A stretch of 64,000 bases of DNA from the NCBI GenBank assembly GCA_024682655.1, contig JAIKYZ010000105.1, positions 19,650 to 83,649 of the forward strand, written 5' to 3'. The notes under the pieces are model-generated. The model was given only the letters and a program-made list of their open reading frames with translations. It was not told where the DNA came from and searched no databases. Shown here one piece after another: positions 19,783 to 29,379 of this stretch. The stretch's first letter is position 1, and each line of letters begins with the position of its first letter. The position numbers and the translations under genes are program-made. The DNA is from Treponema sp. (lineage in GTDB: Bacteria > Spirochaetota > Spirochaetia > Treponematales > Treponemataceae).

Positions 19783-20235
19783 ATGATTAAAATTCTTTTT
19801 ATTTGTCACGGAAATATTTGTCGTTCACCAATGGCTGAATTTGTAATGAAAGACCTTGTGAATAAAGCAGGCCTTGAATCAGAATTTGTAATTGAATCAG
19901 CCGCTACAAGTCGTGAAGAAATTGGAAATGATATCCACCGTGGTACCCGTCAAAAACTTCTAGAGGAAAATATTCCTTTTACCCGACGTGCTGCCAGACA
20001 AATCAAACCTGCAGACTACGATAATTATGATTACTTGATTGCAATGGATGAAGAAAATCTTTATTACATGAACAGAATGTGGGCCCCAGATCCTCAAGGT
20101 AAAATACATTCACTTTTAACTTTTGCAGGAAAAAATCGAGATATTGCCGATCCCTGGTACACTGGAAATTTTGATCAGACTTTTTTGGATGTAATGGAAG
20201 GTTGTCAGGCTTTTTTAGAAAAACTCAAAAAATAA
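19783..20235 (+). CDS. Low-molecular-weight protein-tyrosine phosphatase
   Basis: FICHGNICRSPMAEFV (CX5R loop) and DPWYTGNFDQTF. Confidence 0.93.
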   Translation: MIKILFICHGNICRSPMAEFVMKDLVNKAGLESEFVIESAATSREEIGNDIHRGTRQKLLEENIPFTRRAARQIKPADYDNYDYLIAMDEENLYYMNRMWAPDPQGKIHSLLTFAGKNRDIADPWYTGNFDQTFLDVMEGCQAFLEKLKK

Positions 20236-20260
20236 TAAAAAAAATACAATTATACAATTT

Positions 20261-20300
20261 CCCCGTTGAAACTTACTAGAGATTTTGACGGGGATTTTTT
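20261..20300 (+). terminator. Rho-independent terminator
   Basis: CCCCGT ... ACGGGG followed by ATTTTTT. Confidence 0.6.
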
Positions 20301-20325
20301 ATTATAAGGCAAAACTGGAGGTTTT

Positions 20326-21354
20326 ATGGAAACTTGGTATGGATTTAATGTTCTGTGGTTATTTAGCGCAGGTGGAAAAGAGCCTTTTGTAGATCCTAGA
20401 TTTATCAGAATAGATGAACATGAATTGGATTTTATGGCAAAAATGGGTTGTAATTTTATTAGAGTTCCAACCGATTACAGATTTTTTGTTCATGATTTTA
20501 AATATGATCAGTATGACGAAGCAATGTTAAAGATTTTGGATAAAGCTGTAGAGGCAGTTGTTTCAAGAGGTCTTCATTGCAGTCTTAATGTTCACCGTGG
20601 ACCTGGTTATTGTATCAACGGAAATGAATTTGAAAGAGATAATCTTTGGACAGATAAAATTGCCCAGGATGCTTTTACTAATCTTTGGACAATGTTTGCA
20701 AAAAGATATGCTTCTTACACTCCAGACCAACTGAGTTTTGATTTATTAAATGAACCTCCAAGTCCAGGTCAGTATGGGCTTACAAGAGAAAATCATAAAG
20801 AAATCATGAAAAGAGTTTCTACCGCTATCAGAAAAGTTAGTCCAGACCGTCCAGTAATTTGTGATGGTTTGAGTGGTGGACACGTTGCCGCTCCTGAACT
20901 TTCAGATTTAAATGTAATTATGAGTGGTCGTGGTTATACTCCAATGAAATTAACTCACTGGCATGCAGAATGGAATCAGAAAATTGGTTCTTTTGAATGG
21001 CCTTATCCAGAATATCCTGGAATGAAAGCCGATGGTCAGATCTGGAATAGACAGGCTTTGCGTGATTTTTATAAACCTTGGAAAGAAATGGCAGATTCAG
21101 GCTGTAAAGTTCATATTGGAGAAGCAGGTTGTTACAACAAAGTAAAAAACGAAACTGCTCTTGCCTGGTATAAAGATTTCTTTGGCGTTTGTAATGAATT
21201 AGGATTTGGATATGCCCTGTGGAATTTCCGGGGTGCCTTTGGAATTGCAGAACACCGCCGGGAAAATACCCACTGGGAAACAATGGACGGCTTTATTGTA
21301 GATAAAGATTTGTACGAACTTTTTATTGCCGGTATGAAAGGTCAGCTTAAGTAA
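20326..21354 (+). CDS. Glycoside hydrolase family 5-like endoglucanase, no signal peptide
   Basis: GCNFIRVPTDYRFF, FDLLNEPPSP (acid/base NEP), HIGEAGCYNK, GYALWNFRGAFGI. Confidence 0.88.
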   Translation: METWYGFNVLWLFSAGGKEPFVDPRFIRIDEHELDFMAKMGCNFIRVPTDYRFFVHDFKYDQYDEAMLKILDKAVEAVVSRGLHCSLNVHRGPGYCINGNEFERDNLWTDKIAQDAFTNLWTMFAKRYASYTPDQLSFDLLNEPPSPGQYGLTRENHKEIMKRVSTAIRKVSPDRPVICDGLSGGHVAAPELSDLNVIMSGRGYTPMKLTHWHAEWNQKIGSFEWPYPEYPGMKADGQIWNRQALRDFYKPWKEMADSGCKVHIGEAGCYNKVKNETALAWYKDFFGVCNELGFGYALWNFRGAFGIAEHRRENTHWETMDGFIVDKDLYELFIAGMKGQLK

Positions 21355-21356
21355 AG

Positions 21357-22232
21357 TTAGTAAATCATTGTACCAATACCGCGGTCGCTGAACATTTCAA
21401 TTAAGAGGGAATGTGGAACGCGGCCATCGATTATATGAGTTCTTGGAACTCCTCCTTCCAGGGCAGTAAGGCAGCAGTCAATTTTTGGAATCATTCCAGA
21501 AGAAATAATTCCTGTTGCCTTTAATGAACCAATGGCAGTTTTTTCAATTCTCTTAATCAATGAAGAAGGGTCGTCTAATTTTCGTAAAACTCCAGGAACA
21601 TTTGTGAGTTGTACAAATTTTTCGGCCTTTAATGCAACTGCAATCTTTGCCGCTGCGGTATCTGCGTTGATATTATAATTAGAGGAATCTCCATCTTCTC
21701 CAAGAGCAACAGTAGAAACTACGGGAATAAATCCTTCGTCCAATAAAGAAGTTAGAATTGCAGGGTTTACTTCTGTAACATCACCTACAAATCCCAAATC
21801 TTTTTCAGTTTTTTTAGCTCTTAAAAGTCCTGAATCAACCCCAGAAAGTCCAACTGCTTTTCCGCCTTTTTGTAAAAGAAGTCCTACAATTTCTTTGTTT
21901 AATTTACCGGTAAGAACCATCTGAACAATTTCCATTGTCTCGGCATCTGTATAACGCAAACCGTCAATGAATTTTGATTCTTTACCCACTTTATCAAGCA
22001 TCTTATTTATTTCTGGTCCACCGCCGTGAACTAAAACTACTTTAACTCCGATTGTACTCAAAAGAACAATGTCTTCCATTACTGCGGCTTTTAATTCTTC
22101 GTTTAACATGGCATTTCCACCATATTTTACAACTACGATTTTTCCACACCAGTTCTTAAAATAAGGAAGGGCTTCTACAAGAACTGTAGACCATTGTTCT
22201 GTTGATAAATTCTGATTGTTTGATTCGCTCAT
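21357..22232 (-). CDS. argB: Acetylglutamate kinase
   Basis: [38 protein letters not shown]. Confidence 0.95.
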   Translation of the reverse strand: MSESNNQNLSTEQWSTVLVEALPYFKNWCGKIVVVKYGGNAMLNEELKAAVMEDIVLLSTIGVKVVLVHGGGPEINKMLDKVGKESKFIDGLRYTDAETMEIVQMVLTGKLNKEIVGLLLQKGGKAVGLSGVDSGLLRAKKTEKDLGFVGDVTEVNPAILTSLLDEGFIPVVSTVALGEDGDSSNYNINADTAAAKIAVALKAEKFVQLTNVPGVLRKLDDPSSLIKRIEKTAIGSLKATGIISSGMIPKIDCCLTALEGGVPRTHIIDGRVPHSLLIEMFSDRGIGTMIY

Positions 22233-22263
22233 TTTTATTCCCTTAAAACTTAATTTTTTTTGT

Positions 22264-23541
22264 TTAAGTTCTGTAATCTCCGTTGATTTTTACATAATCG
22301 TAAGTAAGATCACAACCCCAGGCTGTACCGCTGGCATTTCCATCTTTACATTCTACAAGAATTTCTACGGCTTCTTCGCTCATGACTTTTTTTGCTAATT
22401 CTTCGTCAAATTCTAATGGAACGCCATCTTTGTAAACTTGTACGGAATTTTCTCCGTGAACCTGGAAATCTTCGTAATCTTCAAAATATCTTTTTGAATC
22501 TGTCTTACTTGTAAACCAAATGCTTGTTGTATCCGGATTAAAATCTAATCCACTGTAACCCATGGCACATAAGATTCTACCAAAGTTTGCATCTGCTCCA
22601 AACATTGCCGCTTTTACAAGACTTGAACAGATGATTTCTTTTGCAAGGGCTCTGGCTGTTTCTACGTCTTTTGCTCCATTTACATTACATTCAACTAATC
22701 TTGTAGCACCTTCGCCGTCTGCAGCGATTTTTTTTGCCATTATTGTGTTTAATTTATTTAAGGCAGAAAGGAAAGTTTGGTAATCTGAATCTTCTTCTGT
22801 AATTTCTTTATTTCCGGCCAAACCGTTAGCCATGATTGTCAAAGTATCGTTTGTAGAAGTGTCTCCGTCTACGCTAACACAGTTGTAAGTTCCTAAAATA
22901 GAAGAGTGGAGGGCTTTATCCAGCATTTTTGAAGAAATTGCACAGTCTGTTGTAATAAAACTAAGCATGGTTCCCATATTGATGTGAATCATTCCGGAAC
23001 CTTTACACATTGTACCCATTCTGCAGACTTTTCCGCCAACTTCAAATTCAAGGGCACATTCTTTGTAGTGGGTATCGGTAGTCATAATTGCAAGTCTTGC
23101 TTCTTCATTACCTTTTTTATTTAACCCATCTTTTAATAGCTGGATATTGTCTTCTACCTTTGTTACATCAAACTGAGCGCCAATAACTCCTGTGGAATAA
23201 GTAATTACATCCTGGCATTTTATTCCCAGTACCTTTGCTGCGGCTTTTGCCATTCTTAAAGCATTTTCGGCCCCCTGAGCACCTGTACAAGTATTAGCAT
23301 TTCCACTAATTTCGATTGCGGCCTGGGCCTTTCCATCTGCAAGGTGTTTTTTAGCAAGTTTTACACTTTCAGATTGAACTTTATTCTGTGTAAAAACTCC
23401 TGCGGCATTACATGGAACTTCTGAATAAACTAAAGCAGTATCGTTGATTTTTCTGCTGGCCTTAATACCAACTCTAATTCCATTTGCGGTAAAACCTTGA
23501 GGAGCACATACACCGCCATTAATAAATTTAATTTCACTCAT
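22264..23541 (-). CDS. argJ: Bifunctional glutamate N-acetyltransferase / amino-acid acetyltransferase
   Basis: [38 protein letters not shown] (autoprocessing region); [11 protein letters not shown]. Confidence 0.95.
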   Translation of the reverse strand: MSEIKFINGGVCAPQGFTANGIRVGIKASRKINDTALVYSEVPCNAAGVFTQNKVQSESVKLAKKHLADGKAQAAIEISGNANTCTGAQGAENALRMAKAAAKVLGIKCQDVITYSTGVIGAQFDVTKVEDNIQLLKDGLNKKGNEEARLAIMTTDTHYKECALEFEVGGKVCRMGTMCKGSGMIHINMGTMLSFITTDCAISSKMLDKALHSSILGTYNCVSVDGDTSTNDTLTIMANGLAGNKEITEEDSDYQTFLSALNKLNTIMAKKIAADGEGATRLVECNVNGAKDVETARALAKEIICSSLVKAAMFGADANFGRILCAMGYSGLDFNPDTTSIWFTSKTDSKRYFEDYEDFQVHGENSVQVYKDGVPLEFDEELAKKVMSEEAVEILVECKDGNASGTAWGCDLTYDYVKINGDYRT

Positions 23542-23552
23542 TTTTATTTCCT

Positions 23553-23591
23553 AATGCATATTTATGCATTTTTTATGAATATTTATACAAA
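23553..23591 (-). promoter_or_regulatory. Two tandem ARG boxes (ArgR operator) upstream of argJ
   Basis: AATGCATATTTATGCATT (23553..23570) and TATGAATATTTATACAAA (23574..23591): two 18-mers separated by 3 bp. Confidence 0.75.
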
Positions 23592-23593
23592 CA

Positions 23594-23622
23594 AGTATAG
23601 CAAGTTAGCAGAGCTTTGTGAA
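23594..23622 (-). promoter_or_regulatory. Sigma-70-type promoter of argJ
   Basis: On the minus strand TTCACA - 17 bp - TATACT, immediately upstream of the ARG boxes. Confidence 0.65.
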
Positions 23623-23652
23623 TATCTTTTAAATCCTTTAAAAATACGTCTA

Positions 23653-23714
23653 GTCAAGGCACGCTACGCTCAAAGCCTTGACACAGCCGTTTTTAGGGTT
23701 TGTAATAAACCCTA
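23653..23714. repeat. Pair of intergenic palindromes
   Basis: GTCAAGGC...GCCTTGAC (23653..23682) and TAGGGTTT...AAACCCTA (23694..23714). Confidence 0.7.
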
Positions 23715-23717
23715 AAT

Positions 23718-23745
23718 AAAAGACCGGACCTTTAAGCCCGGTTTT
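23718..23745 (-). terminator. Terminator of the polysaccharide deacetylase gene
   Basis: ACCGG...CCGGT with a T-rich flank on the minus strand. Confidence 0.55.
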
Positions 23746-23748
23746 ATC

Positions 23749-24381
23749 TTATTTTGCCTGAGGAACTAGAGTCCAAAGTTCTCCTTTTTTAGGATTTGTC
23801 TGGCCCTTTAATTTAAACATTTCTGGGGTGGTTACAAAGGTGTAGCCTTCTTCTTTTAGAATAGGAATTATTCTATCTACGGCTTCTAAAGTTGCTTTAT
23901 TTCCTTCCATAACATGTAAAAGGTATAAAACTCCGTCTTGTCTTGCCTCCATAAGAAGATTAAATCTTTCTTGGGCAGAAACATCTGATTCCCAGTCCTT
24001 GCAGCCTGCTCCGCAAATAAATGGAGTTTCAATTACCTGGTGCATAAGGGGACTTACTGCAATATAAGGGGGACGGAAAAATTCAGGCTTTTTTCCTGTG
24101 ATTTTTATAATTGCCTGATCACAAAGTTCATATTCTTTTTGAATTTCTTCTTTTGAAAGATCAGACATTGCAGGGTGGGTCCAGGAATGATTTTCTATAT
24201 CACAACCCATATCAAAGGCTCTTTTAATTACTTTTGTATTTTTTTCATTGATTTTATTACCAATTAAAAAGAAAGAAGCCTTTACTCCGTGTTTTTCCAG
24301 AATATCCAGCATATCATTCATTGTTGTGTCATCGCCCAGATTTGGACCATCATCAAAAGTTAATGAAATGTATTTAGCCAT
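23749..24381 (-). CDS. Polysaccharide deacetylase (NodB homology) family protein
   Basis: ISLTFDDGPN; DIENHSWTHPAMSDLS; FFRPPYI. Confidence 0.93.
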   Translation of the reverse strand: MAKYISLTFDDGPNLGDDTTMNDMLDILEKHGVKASFFLIGNKINEKNTKVIKRAFDMGCDIENHSWTHPAMSDLSKEEIQKEYELCDQAIIKITGKKPEFFRPPYIAVSPLMHQVIETPFICGAGCKDWESDVSAQERFNLLMEARQDGVLYLLHVMEGNKATLEAVDRIIPILKEEGYTFVTTPEMFKLKGQTNPKKGELWTLVPQAK

Positions 24382-24395
24382 ATAAATATCCTTGC

Positions 24396-25340
24396 TTATA
24401 AACCTAAGCCTTCATCCAGTCCCATCCTGATATTCATACATTGAACAGCAGCGCCTGAAGCACCCTTTCCAAGATTATCAAAACGACTGGTAATAATTAC
24501 TCTTTCGTCATTTCCATAAACAAAAATCTGCATTTGATTTGTATTTGTAAGAGTATTTGCTGGAATAAAGGCTTCTGTTAAAGTTCCTTCTCCCATAAAG
24601 CCAGCTACTTTTACAAAGCGACAATCTTTATAGTGTTCATTAAACATTTCCCAGACTGCCTGAGCACTGGCCTTTTTTGCCATAAGTCTTGAGTGAATTC
24701 CCACTGTAACTGTCATTCCCTGGTAATAATCGCAAACGTAAGGATTAAAAATTGGTTCATAGTCCAGGCCCGAAATAAGTTTAATTTCTGGCAGATGTTT
24801 GTGGGCCTGAGTCAGGGCATAAAGTCTTGGAGAATCAAGTTCTGGGTTGCGCTTTGGATCCTGGTACTGGGCAATAGCTTTTTTTCCTGCACCAGAATAT
24901 CCACTGACTGCGTGAATATTTACCGGGTAGTCTTTTGCTATAATTCCAGATTTTATTAAAGGATAAAGAATAGCAATTGAGCCCGAAGCATAACAGCCTG
25001 GGTTTGCAATTCTATTTGAAGTCTGAATTTTTTCTCTAAAAGCTTTATCAAGTTCTGGAAATCCGTAGGCCCAGTCAGGATTTGTTCTGTGGGCTGTAGA
25101 AGCATCAATAATTACAGTATTAGGATTTGTACAAAGTTTTGCAGATTCAATTGCGGCTGCATCCGGAAGACAAAGAAAAGTATAATCCGAAGCATTAATT
25201 AATTTTGCCTTTTCTACAGGGTCTTTTCTTTTTTCTTCATCAATTGTAAGAATTTCTAAATCATTTCTATTTGAAAAACGTTCAAAGATTTTAAGGCCTG
25301 TTGTACCTTCTTTTCCATCTATAAAAATCTTGTAAGTCAT
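24396..25340 (-). CDS. argC: N-acetyl-gamma-glutamyl-phosphate reductase
   Basis: IDGKEGTTGLKIFERF; NPGCYASGSIAILYPL; AVSGYSGAGKKAI. ORF track starts at 25391; MTYKIFIDGKEG at 25340 is the likely start. Confidence 0.93.
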   Translation of the reverse strand: MTYKIFIDGKEGTTGLKIFERFSNRNDLEILTIDEEKRKDPVEKAKLINASDYTFLCLPDAAAIESAKLCTNPNTVIIDASTAHRTNPDWAYGFPELDKAFREKIQTSNRIANPGCYASGSIAILYPLIKSGIIAKDYPVNIHAVSGYSGAGKKAIAQYQDPKRNPELDSPRLYALTQAHKHLPEIKLISGLDYEPIFNPYVCDYYQGMTVTVGIHSRLMAKKASAQAVWEMFNEHYKDCRFVKVAGFMGEGTLTEAFIPANTLTNTNQMQIFVYGNDERVIITSRFDNLGKGASGAAVQCMNIRMGLDEGLGL

Positions 25341-25407
25341 AAATCCATAATACAATTTTTTATTTTCTAAGTCATCAGAAAATTTCTGCATATTTTAGGG
25401 CCAAAAA

Positions 25408-25440
25408 AAAGCCGCCTTCCATTTCTGGTCAGCGGCCTCC
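25408..25440 (-). terminator. Terminator of the 125-aa hypothetical gene
   Basis: Minus strand GCCGC...GCGGCTTTTTTTT. Confidence 0.65.
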
Positions 25441-25460
25441 TCCCATAGTTTACATCTATT

Positions 25461-25838
25461 CTATGCATCCAAACTGAATAGAACTCCAGTTTCTGCCCTT
25501 AAACTTGTGTAAGCGTATGCTGATTGTTTTACAGCCTGCTGAATTTGTTCCTGATAATTTTTTATCAAAACTTCGGCCTGCTGATCAGATATGTCAGTTA
25601 TTGATTCTTTTGGTTGGTTTTTAATTTGCGAAAGTCGGTCAATCAAAGCGTTTAAGATTTGAATCTTAGAGATTGAAACTCCATTTTGTCCGCTTTTTGC
25701 TGCGACTCCCTGAACGTGATCAAAATTTGAATAGACAAGCGAAAGTTTATTTACAGGAACATAAAGTTTTCCACCGGCACCATTTATCATGTTGCTACTG
25801 TATGAGAAAGCATTAATGTTTCCAATTGAACTTGTCAT
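25461..25838 (-). CDS. Hypothetical protein (125 aa)
   Basis: Open frame with preceding RBS and following terminator; no family recognised. Confidence 0.7.
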   Translation of the reverse strand: MTSSIGNINAFSYSSNMINGAGGKLYVPVNKLSLVYSNFDHVQGVAAKSGQNGVSISKIQILNALIDRLSQIKNQPKESITDISDQQAEVLIKNYQEQIQQAVKQSAYAYTSLRAETGVLFSLDA

Positions 25839-26061
25839 AGTAGACTCCTAAAATATTTCCTTTTAACAAGGATTCTTACTTTATTTGTCGGAATTTGAAT
25901 AAAAATGTTTAGAAAAAAATATATAAGGATATATTCTTATTTGGAAAAAAATTGATTTATTTAAATCCTATTAGGTGTTATCTTATTTTGTGTAAAAAAA
26001 ATTGAGGAGGAAGATTAAAGGTTCCGGGAAATTTATTTCTGGGCTTTTAGTTAAAGTTGTT

Positions 26062-27315
26062 ATGAAAAAGTATTTATTTTGTCTTCTTGCAGCACTTCTT
26101 TTCACAGGGTGTATATACGAAGAAAGTCAGGATTATTCAAAATTCATCAATAAAACTACTTATGAGTCTTTTGAGGATTTAAACGATCCGCTAGTTTTGA
26201 ATTTAAATCTTGATATGCTTTTTAATTTGTCTTCAAATAAAGAAAATTCAAGAAATGTAAAAAATGGCTCAATTTTTGTGATTTATGATTGGGAAAATCA
26301 AAAGATTCATGATTATGTTTATGCTCCGGGTTATTCTTCAAGAAACCTTTCTGATTTATCTGCAATGATTTCTGCAAAATCTTCGGACGGAAAATTAAAA
26401 TTCTTTGCAAATGATGATGTTGAATATAATTGTCTTTATCTTTTAGATTCAAGTAAAACAAGTTTATCTACAATCGATTATTCCCACACTAACTGGACCG
26501 CAAATTGGAGCCAGACTTTTATTCCTTCTGACCGTTATTTAATTTCTTTCTATCATAAAGATTCAGAAAATTCTGACAGTCAGGAATTCCATTTTACAAT
26601 TGTAGATGCAGATCAAGATTCAATTAATCAGGATCTTACTCTGGAAAATATTTCTTCATCTCACGATAACGAAAATCTTATTCAAGATTCAGAGGGTAAT
26701 TTCTGGTTAATTTATTTAAGCCCAGTGGATGAAAATAATAAAAGAGCTTCAATCTTAAGAAAAATTGATATTTCTTCAAAGAAAATAGAAGATTCTTTCC
26801 TTAGTCTTGATCGTTTTGAAGGTAAAACTTACAGCGAAGATGAATGGGATGGTTATATTGATTATTCTTTACTCACTTTGTCAGATTCTTATTTGCTTTT
26901 AGGAAAATATGATAGCAGTAAAAATGGCGAAGATTACGATACTACTTATTCAATTGTTACAGTGGATAAAGATTCAAAGGAATTAAATGAAATTTCTTTA
27001 GAGGGTATAAGTAATATCTACAGTGTAAAAGCCGCCTTTGAAGCAGATGATAATTTCTATCTGATTATTTTTACAAAGGAAGGGGAGGATATTAATTCTT
27101 ACCTTTACAAATTAGATTCTTCCAGCCAGACTCTTTCAGAAGAAGCTTCTTTGGGAATTTGCCAGGATAATTTATACGAAACTTTTGCACAAAGAGGAAA
27201 TATTATTTTTAAGGTTTCTTACAGTTTAGATAACACAAGTGCCAGTATTTTATCTTATGATATCTCTACAGGAACTCTTAGCAGCAAGAAGGAAATTTCT
27301 CTTTCTAGTTTATAA
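26062..27315 (+). CDS. Putative lipoprotein
   Basis: MKKYLFCLLAALLFTGCIYEE has a signal sequence with lipobox-like FTGC. ORF track starts at 26002; ATG at 26062 fits the signal peptide better. Confidence 0.8.
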   Translation: MKKYLFCLLAALLFTGCIYEESQDYSKFINKTTYESFEDLNDPLVLNLNLDMLFNLSSNKENSRNVKNGSIFVIYDWENQKIHDYVYAPGYSSRNLSDLSAMISAKSSDGKLKFFANDDVEYNCLYLLDSSKTSLSTIDYSHTNWTANWSQTFIPSDRYLISFYHKDSENSDSQEFHFTIVDADQDSINQDLTLENISSSHDNENLIQDSEGNFWLIYLSPVDENNKRASILRKIDISSKKIEDSFLSLDRFEGKTYSEDEWDGYIDYSLLTLSDSYLLLGKYDSSKNGEDYDTTYSIVTVDKDSKELNEISLEGISNIYSVKAAFEADDNFYLIIFTKEGEDINSYLYKLDSSSQTLSEEASLGICQDNLYETFAQRGNIIFKVSYSLDNTSASILSYDISTGTLSSKKEISLSSL

Positions 27316-27339
27316 AAAAATTAATAATGAGGTTTTAAA

Positions 27340-27918
27340 ATGAAAAAAAATATATTACTTATAGCCTGTTTTTTTATGGTAAGTCTTGCTTTTTCAGATA
27401 TGATGATAAAGGGACAGTTGGGAAGTCCATTTTCTCTTGTTATTTTTAATCATGATACTTTTAATACAAATCAAAAGAATTCTATCAGTGCAGATTATGC
27501 AATTGGTTTAAATTTTGGAATTGCCGGGGCCTGGGAATTTGACACAGAAAATCTTGATAAAAAAATTCACTGGTATGCTGGTGCTTCCTACGACAATATG
27601 ATTCTCCTTTTGAATTCTATAAATCTTTTGGGGGGCTTCAACTGGAAGTTATTTGAGACCCCAAAACATATTTTTGAATTAAACCCAGAAATTTCGCTGG
27701 GTGCTAATGCCCTGATTTTTGGCGAAGTTTCCTGGTCTTTTATAGAAAAAACTTCTGTGGATTTTATAGTTTCAAAGCCAGCTAGAAAAGGTTTTTACTT
27801 TGGCGGTGGACTTGCAGTTTCATCCCTTATGAAAAATGAAATTTTCAAAGGTTATGGTTGGGTCTACGAAAACGAAAATATGATTCAATTAAGGGCTGTC
27901 TGCGGTTATAGATTTTAA
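27340..27918 (+). CDS. Putative secreted / outer-membrane protein
   Basis: Signal peptide MKKNILLIACFFMVSLAFS; alternating beta pattern; ends in RAVCGYRF. Confidence 0.65.
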   Translation: MKKNILLIACFFMVSLAFSDMMIKGQLGSPFSLVIFNHDTFNTNQKNSISADYAIGLNFGIAGAWEFDTENLDKKIHWYAGASYDNMILLLNSINLLGGFNWKLFETPKHIFELNPEISLGANALIFGEVSWSFIEKTSVDFIVSKPARKGFYFGGGLAVSSLMKNEIFKGYGWVYENENMIQLRAVCGYRF

Positions 27919-27980
27919 TTAGATTTTGCTGCTTGATTTTACCTTTCTTTTACTTCAGACAGTAGACTTTGAGGGAAATA

Positions 27981-28108
27981 CAAAGGGGATGTCCAATAAG
28001 ATTTGGCACTGTGGTCATTGAGCTTGTCGAAATGACCATTTACACTATATGTGGTGGTTTCGACAAGCTCAACCACCGCATTATTTACTTATTGGACATC
28101 CCCTTTTG
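27981..28108. repeat. 128-bp palindromic element with nested hairpins
   Basis: Outer arms CAAAGGGGATGTCCAATAAG / CTTATTGGACATCCCC(T)TTTG; inner hairpins GGTCATT...AATGACC and GGTGGTT...AACCACC. Confidence 0.85.
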
Positions 28109-28141
28109 TCATTTAAACTGCCAAATAAGCAAGTCTTTTAA

Positions 28142-29272
28142 TTACACATTAAATTTGAAGAAAAGAACATCTCCGTCCTGTACAACGTATTCTTTACCTT
28201 CCTGACGATATTTACCTGCGGCTTTAATTGCAGCTTCATCACCATACTGGCGAAGGTCGTCAATTGTGTAGGCTTCGGCGCGGATAAAACCTTTTTCAAA
28301 ATCTGTGTGGATTACACCGGCTGCACGAGGAGCTTTATCTCCGGCGTGGATTGTCCAGGCACGGCATTCATCTGGTCCGCCTGTAAAGAAAGTTCTAAGT
28401 CCCATAAGGTGATAGGCCTTGTGAGCAAGAACAGCAAGTCCACTTTCTTTAAGGCCAACACTTTCCATAAAATCTTTTTTATCATTTGGATCTTCGATTT
28501 CGGCAAGGTCAGCTTCGAATTTTCCACAAATTACTACAACTTCTGATTTTTCTTCATCAGCATATTTTTTTACGATTTCAACGTATTTATTTGTACCTTC
28601 TGCAATTGAATCTTCATCAACATTTGCAACATAAAGAGTTGGTTTCATTGTAAGAAGGAACATATCATAGATTGCAGCTTTTTCATCATCTGTAAGGTCT
28701 GCTACACGGGCACATTTTCCATCCTGGAGCAAAGGTTTAATTTTATTTACAGCAGACTGCCATGGTGCATATTTTTTTTCTTCTTCGTGGCCTAAAGAAC
28801 GTACTGCACGGGTTACCTTATCCTGACGAACTTCAATTGTATTTAAATCAGCCTGACAAAGTTCCCAGTTGATTGTAAGAATATCACTTTCTGGATCAAT
28901 TGGCGCTGCTTCGTTAGCATTATCGCGAACATGCATAATATCAGGGTTGTCAAAACATCTTACTACATGAGCAATTACAGAACATTCACGGATATTTGCA
29001 AGGAATTTATTTCCAAGACCTTCACCCTGAGATGCGCCTTTAATTAAACCTGCAATATCAACAAATTTTACTGCGGCAGGAGTCTTTTTCTTAGGATTAT
29101 GTTTACTTGCCAAAAAATCTAAGCGTTCATCTGGTAAATCAACAATTCCAATGTTTGGATCAATTGTACAGAAAGGAAAGTTCTCTGCAGCTGCAGGTGC
29201 CGCTGTCAAAGCCGAAAAAATAGTAGATTTACCTACGTTTGGTAATCCAACAATACCACATTCAAGTGCCAT
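28142..29272 (-). CDS. ychF: Redox-regulated ATPase YchF (OBG family)
   Basis: CGIVGLPNVGKSTIFSALTAA; FVDIAGLIKGASQGEGLGNKFLANIRE; C-terminal YVVQDGDVLFFKFNV. Confidence 0.97.
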   Translation of the reverse strand: MALECGIVGLPNVGKSTIFSALTAAPAAAENFPFCTIDPNIGIVDLPDERLDFLASKHNPKKKTPAAVKFVDIAGLIKGASQGEGLGNKFLANIRECSVIAHVVRCFDNPDIMHVRDNANEAAPIDPESDILTINWELCQADLNTIEVRQDKVTRAVRSLGHEEEKKYAPWQSAVNKIKPLLQDGKCARVADLTDDEKAAIYDMFLLTMKPTLYVANVDEDSIAEGTNKYVEIVKKYADEEKSEVVVICGKFEADLAEIEDPNDKKDFMESVGLKESGLAVLAHKAYHLMGLRTFFTGGPDECRAWTIHAGDKAPRAAGVIHTDFEKGFIRAEAYTIDDLRQYGDEAAIKAAGKYRQEGKEYVVQDGDVLFFKFNV

Positions 29273-29289
29273 ATATTTACTCCATGTTA

Positions 29290-29367
29290 GGTGGTTGAAC
29301 CTTCGCTTGCTGAGTCTTCGCTTACTGAGACTGCGCTTGCTGAGCCTGTCGAAGCATCAAAACCACC
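29290..29367. repeat. Degenerate 15-bp tandem repeats within a GGTGGTT/AACCACC palindrome
   Basis: CTTCGCTTGCTGAGT / CTTCGCTTACTGAGA / CTGCGCTTGCTGAGC followed by CTGTCGAAG. Confidence 0.8.
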
Positions 29368-29379
29368 ATTATTTATGAT

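Noticed and set aside
25387-25400. Possible ARG box upstream of argC (TGCATATTTTAGGG)
   Set aside because: Only the left half matches; no second box at a 21-bp spacing.
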